Positions 34,259 to 41,980 of a stretch of 43,925 nucleotides of DNA are shown piece by piece (position 1 is the stretch's first letter; each line of letters opens with the position of its first letter). The DNA is from JAKJGV01 sp964617565 (GTDB taxonomy: Bacteria > Verrucomicrobiota > Kiritimatiellia > CAIQIC01 > JAGNIJ01): assembly GCA_964617565.1 (NCBI GenBank), contig CAZTYH010000021.1:1-43925 (forward strand), given 5' to 3'. A model generated the notes under the pieces. The model ran no database searches. It saw only the letters and a list, made by a program, of their open reading frames with translations, and was not told where the DNA came from. A program made the translations under genes and the position numbers.

Positions 34259-35020
34259 ATGATCACGGCATTGATAGAACGACTTCTACAGGGACATCGC
34301 ACACAACCGTTTCCCCCTGCCCCCGATGCGCTCCCCGACCGATTACGAGGCATGCCATCAATCGCATCCAATCCGTCCGCCGAGGATTGTCATCGCTGCA
34401 TCGCATCATGCCCGATGCAGGCCATATCGCTTGATGGAAATGAAGAAATGGCCATTGACCTGGGCCGATGTCTTTTTTGCGGCGCATGCGAAGAAGCAGC
34501 GCCCGGGAGCGTAATCCGGTTTTCAAACGATTACCGATTGGCCTCAGGAGCGCGCGATAACATGATTGTCACAAGCAGGCGCAAAGCAATCCTTGCGGAA
34601 GCGTTAAAGCATGAATCGCTTCGCCTCTTTGGCCGGTCGCTGAAACTCAGGCAAGTGAGTGCAGGCGGCTGTAACGCCTGTGAAGCCGACACGAACGTCT
34701 TGAACACGCTCGCTTTTGACCTCGGCCGCTTTGGAATACAGTTTGTCGCTTCACCCCGGCACGCGGACGGACTTCTTGTTACCGGACCTGTTACGGAGAA
34801 TATGCGTGTCGCCCTGTTGAAGACATGGGAAGCCATTCCTTCGCCACGCCTCGTCATTGCCGTCGGCGCGTGCGCAATTTCCGGCGGTCCGTTTGCAGGC
34901 CATCCTGAAGTCCACAATGGCATCGCCCACATTGTGCCCGTGGATTTGTTTGTGCCGGGTTGTCCGCCGAATCCATGGACGATTCTGGATGGACTGTTGC
35001 GTTTGATGGGTCGCGTGTGA
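34259..35020 (+). CDS. Ferredoxin-NuoB fusion, small electron-transfer subunit
   Basis: This 253-residue fusion replaces the separate HyfH and HyfI. Residues ~40-85 form a 2[4Fe-4S]-type ferredoxin with incomplete motifs: motif one has Cys44, Cys47 and Cys51-Pro but Ala41 at the first ligand; motif two has Cys71, Cys74 and Cys77 but Ala81-Pro at the last. By the usual crossed ligation, one cluster (71, 74, 77, 51) is intact and the other keeps only two ligands. Residues ~125-253 are NuoB-like with the N2-type ligands Cys138, Cys141, Cys205 and Cys235 (GGCNACE, GACAISGG, PGCPPNP). A GAGGAAA ribosome site precedes ATG 34259. The stop lies 2 bases from the convergent clpC stop. Confidence 0.9.
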   Translation: MITALIERLLQGHRTQPFPPAPDALPDRLRGMPSIASNPSAEDCHRCIASCPMQAISLDGNEEMAIDLGRCLFCGACEEAAPGSVIRFSNDYRLASGARDNMIVTSRRKAILAEALKHESLRLFGRSLKLRQVSAGGCNACEADTNVLNTLAFDLGRFGIQFVASPRHADGLLVTGPVTENMRVALLKTWEAIPSPRLVIAVGACAISGGPFAGHPEVHNGIAHIVPVDLFVPGCPPNPWTILDGLLRLMGRV

Positions 35021-35022
35021 GA

Positions 35023-37491
35023 TCAGCTCGCGCCGGCCAACTGGCCGAAGCGCAGGCGATCCTCTTCCACCGTGACATCCACCACTTCGTCCTTGTGAAT
35101 GTGCCCCTTGAGGATTTCCTCCGCCAGCGGATCTTCGAGAAAGCGCTCCACGGCCCTGCGCATCGGGCGCGCGCCGTATTGCGGATCATAACCCTTGCCG
35201 ATGAGGAACTCTTTCGCCGCATCGGACAGATGAAGATCAATCCTCTTCTGCGCAAGGCGGGATTTGATTTTCTCAACTTCAATGTCGAGGATCTTGACCA
35301 CGTCGTCTTTCGTGAGCTGGCGGAATACGACGATCTCGTCCACGCGATTAAGAAGCTCGGGCCTGAATACCCGCTTGGCTTCCTCCTGCATGTGTTTTTT
35401 CAGCGTTTCGTAATCCGCCGCCATGTCGCCCTTTCCGAAACCGAGCGTACCGCCCTTGCGAACCAGGTCCGCGCCGAGGTTGGACGTCATCAGGACAATC
35501 GTATTCCGGAAATCAACCGTGCGGCCCAGGCTGTCGGTCAGCTTGCCCTCTTCCAATATCTGCAAAAGGACATGCATGACGTCAGGATGCGCCTTTTCCA
35601 CCTCGTCAAACAATACGACGGAGTAAGGACGCCTTCGCACTTTCTCCGTGAGCTGGCCGCCTTCTTCGTAGCCCACGTATCCCGGAGGCGAGCCCACAAG
35701 CCGCGAGACGGCAAATTTTTCCATGTACTCCGACATGTCTATCTGGATCAGCGCATCCGCATTGTCGAACATGAACTCCGCCAGCGCCCGCGCCAGCAGC
35801 GTCTTCCCTACGCCGGTCGGACCCAGGAGAATAAACGACCCGTTCGGCCGCCGCGGGTCCTTCAAATCCGCACGCGATCGCCGCAATGCCTTCGATATGG
35901 CGCCAACCGCCTCGGGCTGTCCCACCACCACTTTCTCAATATCCTGCTCCATGTGAAGCAGGCGCGCCATTTCCACGTCTTCCATCTTCGTGACCGGCAC
36001 CCCGGTCCACTTGGAAACAATCACCATGATGTCTTCGCCCGTCACGGGAACGATGGTCTCATCGCGCGACTTCCGCCACGCTTCCATGACCTTTTCCATC
36101 TCTTCGCGCGCGACACGCTCCTGATCCCTGAACGACGCGGCTTCCTCGAAGTGCTGCTGGCGGATCGCCTCTTCCTTTTTCTTCCGGATCTCTTCGATCT
36201 GGCGTTCCTTTTCCTTGATGTCCGGTGGCCGCGTCATCGAACCGATTCGTGCGCGCGCGCCCGCCTCGTCCACCAGGTCAATCGCCTTGTCGGGAAGATA
36301 CCGGTCGGTCAAATAACGCGAACTCAGCACCGCGGCATCCTTGATCGCTTCGTCGCTGATCTGCGCATGGTGATGCGCCTCGTATCGCGGGCGCAATCCC
36401 TTGAGAATCTCGATCGTTTCGTCAATGGTCGGCTCGCGAACCATGACGGACTGGAAGCGGCGCTCCAGCGCTGAATCCTTCTCGATGAACTTCCGGTACT
36501 CCGCAAGCGTCGTGGCGCCGATACACTGCAATTCACCGCGCGAAAGAGCGGGCTTGATGATGTTCGACGCATCCATCGCGCCTTCCGCCGAGCCTGCGCC
36601 TACAATCGTGTGAAGCTCATCTATGAACAAAATGATGTTCTTGGAACGGCGGATCTCATCCATTACCGCCTTGATCCGCTCTTCGAACTGTCCGCGATAC
36701 TTGGTGCCCGCGACCATCAACGCGAGATCGAGCGTAATGACCTTCTTTTCACGCAACAGTTCCGGCGCTTCGCCGCGCGCAATGGATTGCGCAAGACCTT
36801 CCACGATGGCGGTCTTTCCGACGCCAGCCTCACCCAGCAGCACGGGATTGTTTTTCGTGCGGCGGCAAAGGATCTGCACCACGCGTTCTATCTCTGGTTG
36901 ACGACCGATCACGGGATCCAGTTCACCCTTCGCGGCCAACTCCGTGAGATCACGGCCGAACGTGGACAACGCGGGGGTCTTCGAATCGCGCTGGGCGGCC
37001 TGCGCCTGCCCGGGTTCCACTTCCGGTCCGCCGACCATCTCGCTGCCCGGATCATAATTCGGGTCCAGCTCCTTCATGACTTCGACGCGCGCCTTCTCGA
37101 TATCAATGTTCAGGTTTTTCAAAACCCGCGCGGCGACACCCTCTCCCTCACGCAGAAGGCCCAACAGAATATGCTCCGTCCCGACATACGCGTGGTTCAA
37201 CGCGCGGGCTTCGCTGCCCGCGAGCGCCAGGACCTTTTTGACCCGCGGCGTGAAAGGCACGTTGCCGACCGTCTTCGTTTCGGGCCCCACCCCCACCGCC
37301 TTCTCAACCTCCAGCCGGACGGTATCCAATTCGACGCCCATCTTTCGAAGAACGTTGACGGCCACTCCCTGTCCCAACGCGATCAGCCCGAGAAGGACAT
37401 GCTCCGTTCCCACGTAGCCGTGGTTGAAACGGTCCGCTTCCTTCCGCGCAAGCTGCAATACCTGTTGTGCTCTGGGCGTAAAATTATTCAT
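35023..37491 (-). CDS. clpC: ATP-dependent Clp protease ATPase subunit ClpC
   Basis: This 822-residue AAA+ unfoldase feeds substrates to ClpP. Two N-terminal Clp repeats (about 1-145) are followed by AAA-1 with Walker A GEAGVGKT (220-227) and Walker B ILFIDE (287-292). A middle coiled region with a UVR-like motif (about 428-470) identifies ClpC rather than ClpA or ClpB. AAA-2 has GPTGVGKT (557-564) and VVLFDE (625-630), and a D2-small domain follows. In Firmicutes ClpC-ClpP degrades proteins phosphorylated on arginine by McsB, and mcsA and mcsB lie directly upstream here. Start overlaps the mcsB stop (ATGA). No clpP or ctsR is in the window. Confidence 0.96.
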   Translation of the reverse strand: MNNFTPRAQQVLQLARKEADRFNHGYVGTEHVLLGLIALGQGVAVNVLRKMGVELDTVRLEVEKAVGVGPETKTVGNVPFTPRVKKVLALAGSEARALNHAYVGTEHILLGLLREGEGVAARVLKNLNIDIEKARVEVMKELDPNYDPGSEMVGGPEVEPGQAQAAQRDSKTPALSTFGRDLTELAAKGELDPVIGRQPEIERVVQILCRRTKNNPVLLGEAGVGKTAIVEGLAQSIARGEAPELLREKKVITLDLALMVAGTKYRGQFEERIKAVMDEIRRSKNIILFIDELHTIVGAGSAEGAMDASNIIKPALSRGELQCIGATTLAEYRKFIEKDSALERRFQSVMVREPTIDETIEILKGLRPRYEAHHHAQISDEAIKDAAVLSSRYLTDRYLPDKAIDLVDEAGARARIGSMTRPPDIKEKERQIEEIRKKKEEAIRQQHFEEAASFRDQERVAREEMEKVMEAWRKSRDETIVPVTGEDIMVIVSKWTGVPVTKMEDVEMARLLHMEQDIEKVVVGQPEAVGAISKALRRSRADLKDPRRPNGSFILLGPTGVGKTLLARALAEFMFDNADALIQIDMSEYMEKFAVSRLVGSPPGYVGYEEGGQLTEKVRRRPYSVVLFDEVEKAHPDVMHVLLQILEEGKLTDSLGRTVDFRNTIVLMTSNLGADLVRKGGTLGFGKGDMAADYETLKKHMQEEAKRVFRPELLNRVDEIVVFRQLTKDDVVKILDIEVEKIKSRLAQKRIDLHLSDAAKEFLIGKGYDPQYGARPMRRAVERFLEDPLAEEILKGHIHKDEVVDVTVEEDRLRFGQLAGAS

Positions 37492-38570
37492 TCGCCTCTC
37501 TTCTCATCCGCGATGGCCAACCCCGCGCGCAGCAATTCACCGCGAACGTGACGGGCCCTTGCGAGGTCCCTGTCCTTGGGCCGAAGCCTCCGGGCCTGCA
37601 TTTTTTGCAGGTGGCCGGGCTGCGTTGTCAGCAACAGTGAGTCAACGGCCTGTCGCTTCTTCGTCTTTAATATACCGATATCCAGCCCGAGACGCAACCC
37701 GGAGAGCAAGTCTAACGCTTCTTTTGATGAAAGGATGTGGGCGTTGGACAGGATTCCAAAAGCCCGCCCCACGTGATCCCGCACCACGCTGCCTTTCTTT
37801 TCCATCAACCGCTGCCTCGCATTTTTCTCATGTTCGACAATTTCGAGAACAATCTGCTCGATGCTCGCAACGATCTTTTCCTCTTTTTCGCCAAGACTGA
37901 TCTGATTGGAAATCTGGAACATATTTCCGATCGCTTCCGTCCCCTCGCCCCAGAGACCGCGCACCGCCAGCCCGATTTTGCTGATGCCCTTGATGATGGG
38001 ATTGATCTCATTCATCAGCACCAGCCCCGGCACGTGAACCATGACACTCGCCCGTAACCCGGTGCCCACATTGGTCGGACAGGCCGTCAGGTATCCGAGT
38101 TTTGGCGAAAAGGCATAGCGCACGCTTTTCTCGATATCGCTGTCCACGGCATCTATCGTCTGCCACGCCTCGCGCACGCTCAAACCCGGACGGATCGCCT
38201 GGAGGCGTAAATGATCCTCCTCGTTCACCATGATCGCGATGCTTTCGTCTTCCCGGGCCACCAGAGCGCTTCCGCGCCCGCGCCCCGCATGTTCGCGACT
38301 GATCAGGTGCCGCTCGAAAAGAATCTGCTTGTCCAGATCATCCAGTGTATTCATCGGCAGAACGAACGAGGGTTGAAGCGCAGGGCTTTTCTCTATCGCG
38401 GGCTGTATATCCGCAAGAATCCGTTCGCATTCCTCTTCGCCCGCCCATCCCGGAAACGCGGCGTCCTTCAGATTCCTCGCAAGACGCGCACGACTGCTGA
38501 CGACAATTCCGTCGGACGCGCCCGGCGCAAGCCAGACCCCCGGTTGCTTCAGTAGTTCGTCCACCGTCAT
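37488..38570 (-). CDS. mcsB: Protein arginine kinase McsB
   Basis: This 360-residue ATP:guanido phosphotransferase-type protein kinase marks proteins on arginine for ClpC-ClpP. Motifs visible are VSSRARLARNL near the N-terminus, the catalytic cysteine segment TACPTNVGTGLRASVMVHVP, and LWGEGTEAIGNMFQISNQ. ATG 38570 (MTVDELL) is preferred over a longer in-frame start because it overlaps the mcsA stop in ATGA and has GGAG upstream. McsB outside Firmicutes is known in some PVC and related phyla. The gene is intact, and the set mcsA-mcsB-clpC lacks only the repressor ctsR of the Bacillus operon. Confidence 0.95.
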   Translation of the reverse strand: MTVDELLKQPGVWLAPGASDGIVVSSRARLARNLKDAAFPGWAGEEECERILADIQPAIEKSPALQPSFVLPMNTLDDLDKQILFERHLISREHAGRGRGSALVAREDESIAIMVNEEDHLRLQAIRPGLSVREAWQTIDAVDSDIEKSVRYAFSPKLGYLTACPTNVGTGLRASVMVHVPGLVLMNEINPIIKGISKIGLAVRGLWGEGTEAIGNMFQISNQISLGEKEEKIVASIEQIVLEIVEHEKNARQRLMEKKGSVVRDHVGRAFGILSNAHILSSKEALDLLSGLRLGLDIGILKTKKRQAVDSLLLTTQPGHLQKMQARRLRPKDRDLARARHVRGELLRAGLAIADEKRGE

Positions 38571-39076
38571 TTTTGCTCCGCTTCCGAATCGGCCGCCGCT
38601 TTGGCCCGCCATTCAGCTATCGCATCGCGCAAGCGCGCCGCCTTTTCGTAGTCTTCCGCTGCCACGGCCTGCTCCAACTGCTGCTGAAGGATCGCCACTT
38701 CCGCCGTCATCTTGACAGTCATGCTTTCACTCGACGGCACTTTTCCGCTGTGCTGTTCTCTGCGATGCATCGCCTTGATCATCGGCAAGAGCTCCGTTCC
38801 GAATGTCTCGTAACAGGAGGGGCATCCAAGGCGTCCCGTCTTCTTGAAGTCGGATCTCCGCAGGTGGCAACGCGCGCAGGAACGGTCCTCCGCCATCGCA
38901 TCAATTTTTCCTCCACCCATGCCCAGCAGGATATCAGTGATCGAGATCGGACCATGCACATCGAGGCCGCTCTTTGCAGCGCAATCCTCGCAAAGATGGA
39001 CCTTCTTCACGCTGCCGTCCACCACCTGTGTCAGATGGACCGTAGCCTCGTGTTCATTGCATGATTCGCAAAGCAT
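38567..39076 (-). CDS. mcsA: McsA-type zinc-finger/UVR activator of McsB
   Basis: This 169-residue protein has three or more CxxC pairs (MLCESC at the start, LCEDC, SCARC and CPSC) forming McsA-type zinc knuckles, and a C-terminal UVR motif (QQLEQAVAAEDYEKAARLRD) as in UvrB/UvrC and ClpC. McsA activates McsB and helps deliver it to ClpC. The start at ATG 39076 gives the family N-terminus; longer in-frame sequence upstream overlaps ilvE and has no family similarity. It overlaps mcsB by four bases and begins 22 bases after ilvE. Confidence 0.93.
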   Translation of the reverse strand: MLCESCNEHEATVHLTQVVDGSVKKVHLCEDCAAKSGLDVHGPISITDILLGMGGGKIDAMAEDRSCARCHLRRSDFKKTGRLGCPSCYETFGTELLPMIKAMHRREQHSGKVPSSESMTVKMTAEVAILQQQLEQAVAAEDYEKAARLRDAIAEWRAKAAADSEAEQK

Positions 39077-39098
39077 GGAACCCCCACACCCTTCCGGT

Positions 39099-39968
39099 TC
39101 AGCGGATCGGCGTGCCCGAAGATTGCGCGAAAGCGTGGAACAGACGCCCCAGTTCACGCGTCACCGGCCCGGGCTTGCCGTTGCCGATCTTGCGCCGGTC
39201 CACGTCCACCACGCTGATAATCTCCGCGGCAGTGCCGGTCAGAAACATCTCGTCCGCGGTGTAAAGATCGTATCGCGTCAACACATCCTCGCGCACTTCG
39301 TAACCCTGTTCCGGGGCAATCCTCATCACCACGGCGCGCGTGATGCCTTCCAGCGCGCCGGACCACGAGGGCGGCGTGACGAGCGTCTTGCCGCGCAGGA
39401 TGAAAATGTTGTCGCCCGATGCTTCCGCCACGTAGCCCTGCGCGTTGAGCATGATGCATTCCATCACGCCGGCATTGATCGCCTCGATCTTCGCGAGCAC
39501 GTTGTTGAGATAATTCAGGCTCTTGATCCGCGGGTTCACCGCCTCCGCCTGGTTTCTCATGGTGCCCACGGTCACGATGGCCAGCCCCGTTTCGTACAGC
39601 TTCTTCGGATAAAGCTGGATGCCCGCCGCGATGATGATCACCTGCGGTTCTTTGCATGTAAAAGGATTGAGCCCGAGCGTGCCGACGCCGCGCGTCACCA
39701 CGAGGCGGATATAGCCGTCCCTGATTTTGTTCGCGGCGCAGGTCTTCACAACGGCCTTGGCCATCGCCGCCTTGGTCATCGGGATTTCCATGGCAATGGC
39801 CTTGGCCGAGCGATACAAACGCTCGATGTGCTCATCCAGCATGAACACGCGGCCCCCATACGCCCGGATACCTTCGAACACACCGTCGCCATACAACAGG
39901 CCGTGATCGAACACCGACACCATGGCTTTCTTCTCATCCACCAGCTTGCCGTTCATGTAAATCTTCAT
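39099..39968 (-). CDS. ilvE: Branched-chain amino acid aminotransferase
   Basis: This 289-residue fold-type IV PLP enzyme transfers amino groups in the last step of valine, leucine and isoleucine synthesis. It begins MKIYMNGKLV at ATG 39968, with GGAG upstream. Family features are FDHGLLYGDGVFEGIRAYGG, the PLP lysine in RIKSLNYLNNVLAK, YVAEASGDNIF, and the C-terminal EMFLTGTAAEIISV. Close relatives include D-amino acid aminotransferase and aminodeoxychorismate lyase; the sequence around GVFEGIRAY favours IlvE. Its position between lolD and mcsA implies cotranscription but no functional link. Confidence 0.92.
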   Translation of the reverse strand: MKIYMNGKLVDEKKAMVSVFDHGLLYGDGVFEGIRAYGGRVFMLDEHIERLYRSAKAIAMEIPMTKAAMAKAVVKTCAANKIRDGYIRLVVTRGVGTLGLNPFTCKEPQVIIIAAGIQLYPKKLYETGLAIVTVGTMRNQAEAVNPRIKSLNYLNNVLAKIEAINAGVMECIMLNAQGYVAEASGDNIFILRGKTLVTPPSWSGALEGITRAVVMRIAPEQGYEVREDVLTRYDLYTADEMFLTGTAAEIISVVDVDRRKIGNGKPGPVTRELGRLFHAFAQSSGTPIR

Positions 39969-40011
39969 CGCTTCACTTCTCCAGGAAAACAACTATACCG
40001 GAAACCCCGGC

Positions 40012-40698
40012 TCAAGCCAAACATCCATCCACAAGCTGCAGCCGACGGGCGCATAGCTCCGCCACAGCCTCGTTGTGAGTGACGAGCACCACCGTATGCC
40101 CTCTCTCGCCGGTCAGATCAAACAAATAGTGCAAAACCTGCTCGCCCGTAACGGAGTCAAGATTGCCCGTCGGCTCGTCCGCCAGGATCACTTCCGGCTC
40201 GTTCATCAACGCTCTCGCCAGTGCAACCCGCTGCTGCTCGCCGCCCGACAGCTCTGTCGGCCGGTGACGCGCGCGATCGGCCAGTCCGACGCGATCAAGC
40301 AGATCCATCGCGCGCTTACGGTTTTCCGCTTCCTGCCGCCAGCGCTTGAACCGGCTCATGGACGGAAGCAACACGTTGTCCAGCACGTCGAGCTCCGGCA
40401 GCAGATGGTACGCCTGGAACACAAAACCGATCCGCAACGCGCGGATATCCTCGCGCCCGCGCTCCGGAATCCGATACAAATCCCGCCCGTCGAACATGAC
40501 GCTTCCGGAGGTCGGATGGTCCAACCCGCCGAGAATGTGCAGGAGCGTGCTCTTCCCCGCGCCGCTCGCGCCCATGATCGCCACGATCTCGCCGCGGCGG
40601 ATCTGCAGGGATACGCCCTTCAGCACTTCGACCGGACTCGTCTCGATCGAGTACGTTCGATGCACATTCTTCGCTTCTATGATCAGTCCTTCAGCCAC
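40012..40698 (-). CDS. lolD: Lipoprotein-releasing/MacB-type ABC transporter ATP-binding protein
   Basis: This 228-residue ABC ATPase has Walker A GASGAGKST, the Q-loop in FVFQAYHLLPELDVLDNV, signature LSGGEQQRVALARAL, Walker B VILADEPTGNLD and H-loop VTHNEAVAE. ILADEPTGNLD and the type VII exporter pattern place it with LolD/MacB/FtsE. The adjacent LolC/E-like permease nine bases upstream supports LolD, which powers release of outer-membrane lipoproteins from the inner membrane. The start is GTG 40698, with GAGGAAT overlapping the permease stop. Confidence 0.92.
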   Translation of the reverse strand: MAEGLIIEAKNVHRTYSIETSPVEVLKGVSLQIRRGEIVAIMGASGAGKSTLLHILGGLDHPTSGSVMFDGRDLYRIPERGREDIRALRIGFVFQAYHLLPELDVLDNVLLPSMSRFKRWRQEAENRKRAMDLLDRVGLADRARHRPTELSGGEQQRVALARALMNEPEVILADEPTGNLDSVTGEQVLHYLFDLTGERGHTVVLVTHNEAVAELCARRLQLVDGCLA

Positions 40699-40707
40699 AA
40701 CAATTCC

Positions 40708-41934
40708 TCATTCGTAACGCAACGCCGTCACGGGATCCAGTTTCGCCGCCCGCAACGCCGGCACCACGCCGGCCAGCGTGCAGATAATCATCGCTACCGC
40801 CCCGATCAGCAGAATATCGCCCCAGTTCACCACCGCCGGGATCTCGCTCAAGTGGTAAAGCTCCTTCGGAAACAGCTCCATGTTGAACTCGCGCGAGAGA
40901 AGCCGCAGAAGGTCGTTCCGATATTGGAGAACCAGCAGGCCGAACCCGATCCCCAGCGCCGTTCCCAGCGTGCCCTCGATCCAGCTCTGCCAGAAAAACA
41001 CGCGCATTACGCTGCCCGACGTGAAGCCGAGCGATTTCAGCAGTCCGATCTCCCGCGTCTTCTGGACCGCCACCGTGATCAGCGTGTTCGTGATGCCGAA
41101 CGCGGCGACAATCGTGATGAAGATCAGCAGGAAGAACATCATGTTCTTCTCGACCCGCAGCGCCGCGAACAACTGCCGGTTCTGCTCCATCCACGTCTCG
41201 ACCTCGTAATCCATGCCGATCTCATCGAGGATCGCGCGCGCTGCGACATGCGGGTGGTACGGGTCCGCCACCATCACCTGGATACCGTGGGCGCCTTCGT
41301 CCATGTGATACAGATCGCGCGCTTTAGCGATGGAGGTGATGATGTAGCCCATGTCGAATTCCCACATCCCTACCTCGAAAATGCCCGCCACGGTCAATTG
41401 CTCGGGCAAATGAAGCTCATCGACGTTCGCGAAATTCTGCGGCGAATAAACGAGGATGTTGTCGCCGACACGGATCCCGAGTCGCTGCGCGAGATCGCGC
41501 CCGACCACCACCTCGTTGTCCTCAACGGAGAAGCGCCCATCCACCATGCTGTTGGGGATGCGGCTCACCGTTTTTTCCTGGTCCGGCTCTACACCGCGAA
41601 CCACCGGCGTGTAAACCCGGTCATGGTACTGCAGAAAAACAAGACCCTGTATGTAGGGCGCCGCGCCCTTGACCCCCGGCACTTTCATGATGCGCTCGAC
41701 CAGCGCCGATTCATCGTCCATCACGCCATAGGTCGAAACAGTGATGTGCGGATTGAAGCTCAGGATCTTCTCGCGCCACATTTCGTCAAACCCGCTCATC
41801 ACGGAAAGGACGATGATCAGGACCGCCACCCCCAGCAGAACGCCGAGGATGGAAATCAGCGTCACCACCGAAAGGAAGTTCCTCTTCGGCTTCAGATACT
41901 TCAGCGCTAGAAACAATGAAAAAGGCAGCTTCAT
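40708..41934 (-). CDS. lolC: Lipoprotein-releasing system permease (LolC/LolE family)
   Basis: This 408-residue permease has one N-terminal helix (about 23-45), a large periplasmic MacB-like domain (about 55-260) and three C-terminal helices, the topology of LolC/LolE. The N-terminus LFLALKYLKPKRNFLSVVTL and the C-terminus EIGLLKSLGFTSGSVMRVFF match the family. Only one permease gene is present, so the complex may be a LolF-like homodimer; a second gene elsewhere cannot be excluded, and the lolC symbol is used loosely. It lies 46 bases after lysS, in a short repeat-bearing spacer. Confidence 0.88.
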   Translation of the reverse strand: MKLPFSLFLALKYLKPKRNFLSVVTLISILGVLLGVAVLIIVLSVMSGFDEMWREKILSFNPHITVSTYGVMDDESALVERIMKVPGVKGAAPYIQGLVFLQYHDRVYTPVVRGVEPDQEKTVSRIPNSMVDGRFSVEDNEVVVGRDLAQRLGIRVGDNILVYSPQNFANVDELHLPEQLTVAGIFEVGMWEFDMGYIITSIAKARDLYHMDEGAHGIQVMVADPYHPHVAARAILDEIGMDYEVETWMEQNRQLFAALRVEKNMMFFLLIFITIVAAFGITNTLITVAVQKTREIGLLKSLGFTSGSVMRVFFWQSWIEGTLGTALGIGFGLLVLQYRNDLLRLLSREFNMELFPKELYHLSEIPAVVNWGDILLIGAVAMIICTLAGVVPALRAAKLDPVTALRYE

Positions 41935-41944
41935 CCAAGTGTCG

Positions 41945-41965
41945 GGTTTCAGGTTTCAGGTTTCA
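41945..41965. repeat. Three tandem copies of heptamer GGTTTCA
   Basis: Exactly three head-to-tail GGTTTCA units sit in the 46-base spacer between lysS and the lolC/E gene. This is a short tandem heptanucleotide repeat of the kind that expands by slippage. Effect on lolC/E translation is unknown; no clear Shine-Dalgarno is seen before ATG 41934. Confidence 0.8.
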
Positions 41966-41980
41966 GGCAAAGAGTCATGC

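Noticed and set aside
34960..36474. 504-codon plus-strand frame opposite clpC
   Set aside because: Antisense shadow of clpC; composition rich in Arg, His and Leu with no domain, while clpC motifs are perfect.
40075..41910. 611-codon plus-strand frame opposite lolC/E and lolD
   Set aside because: Its product is full of His, Arg, Gln and Asp runs, and both genes beneath it have complete family motifs on the other strand.
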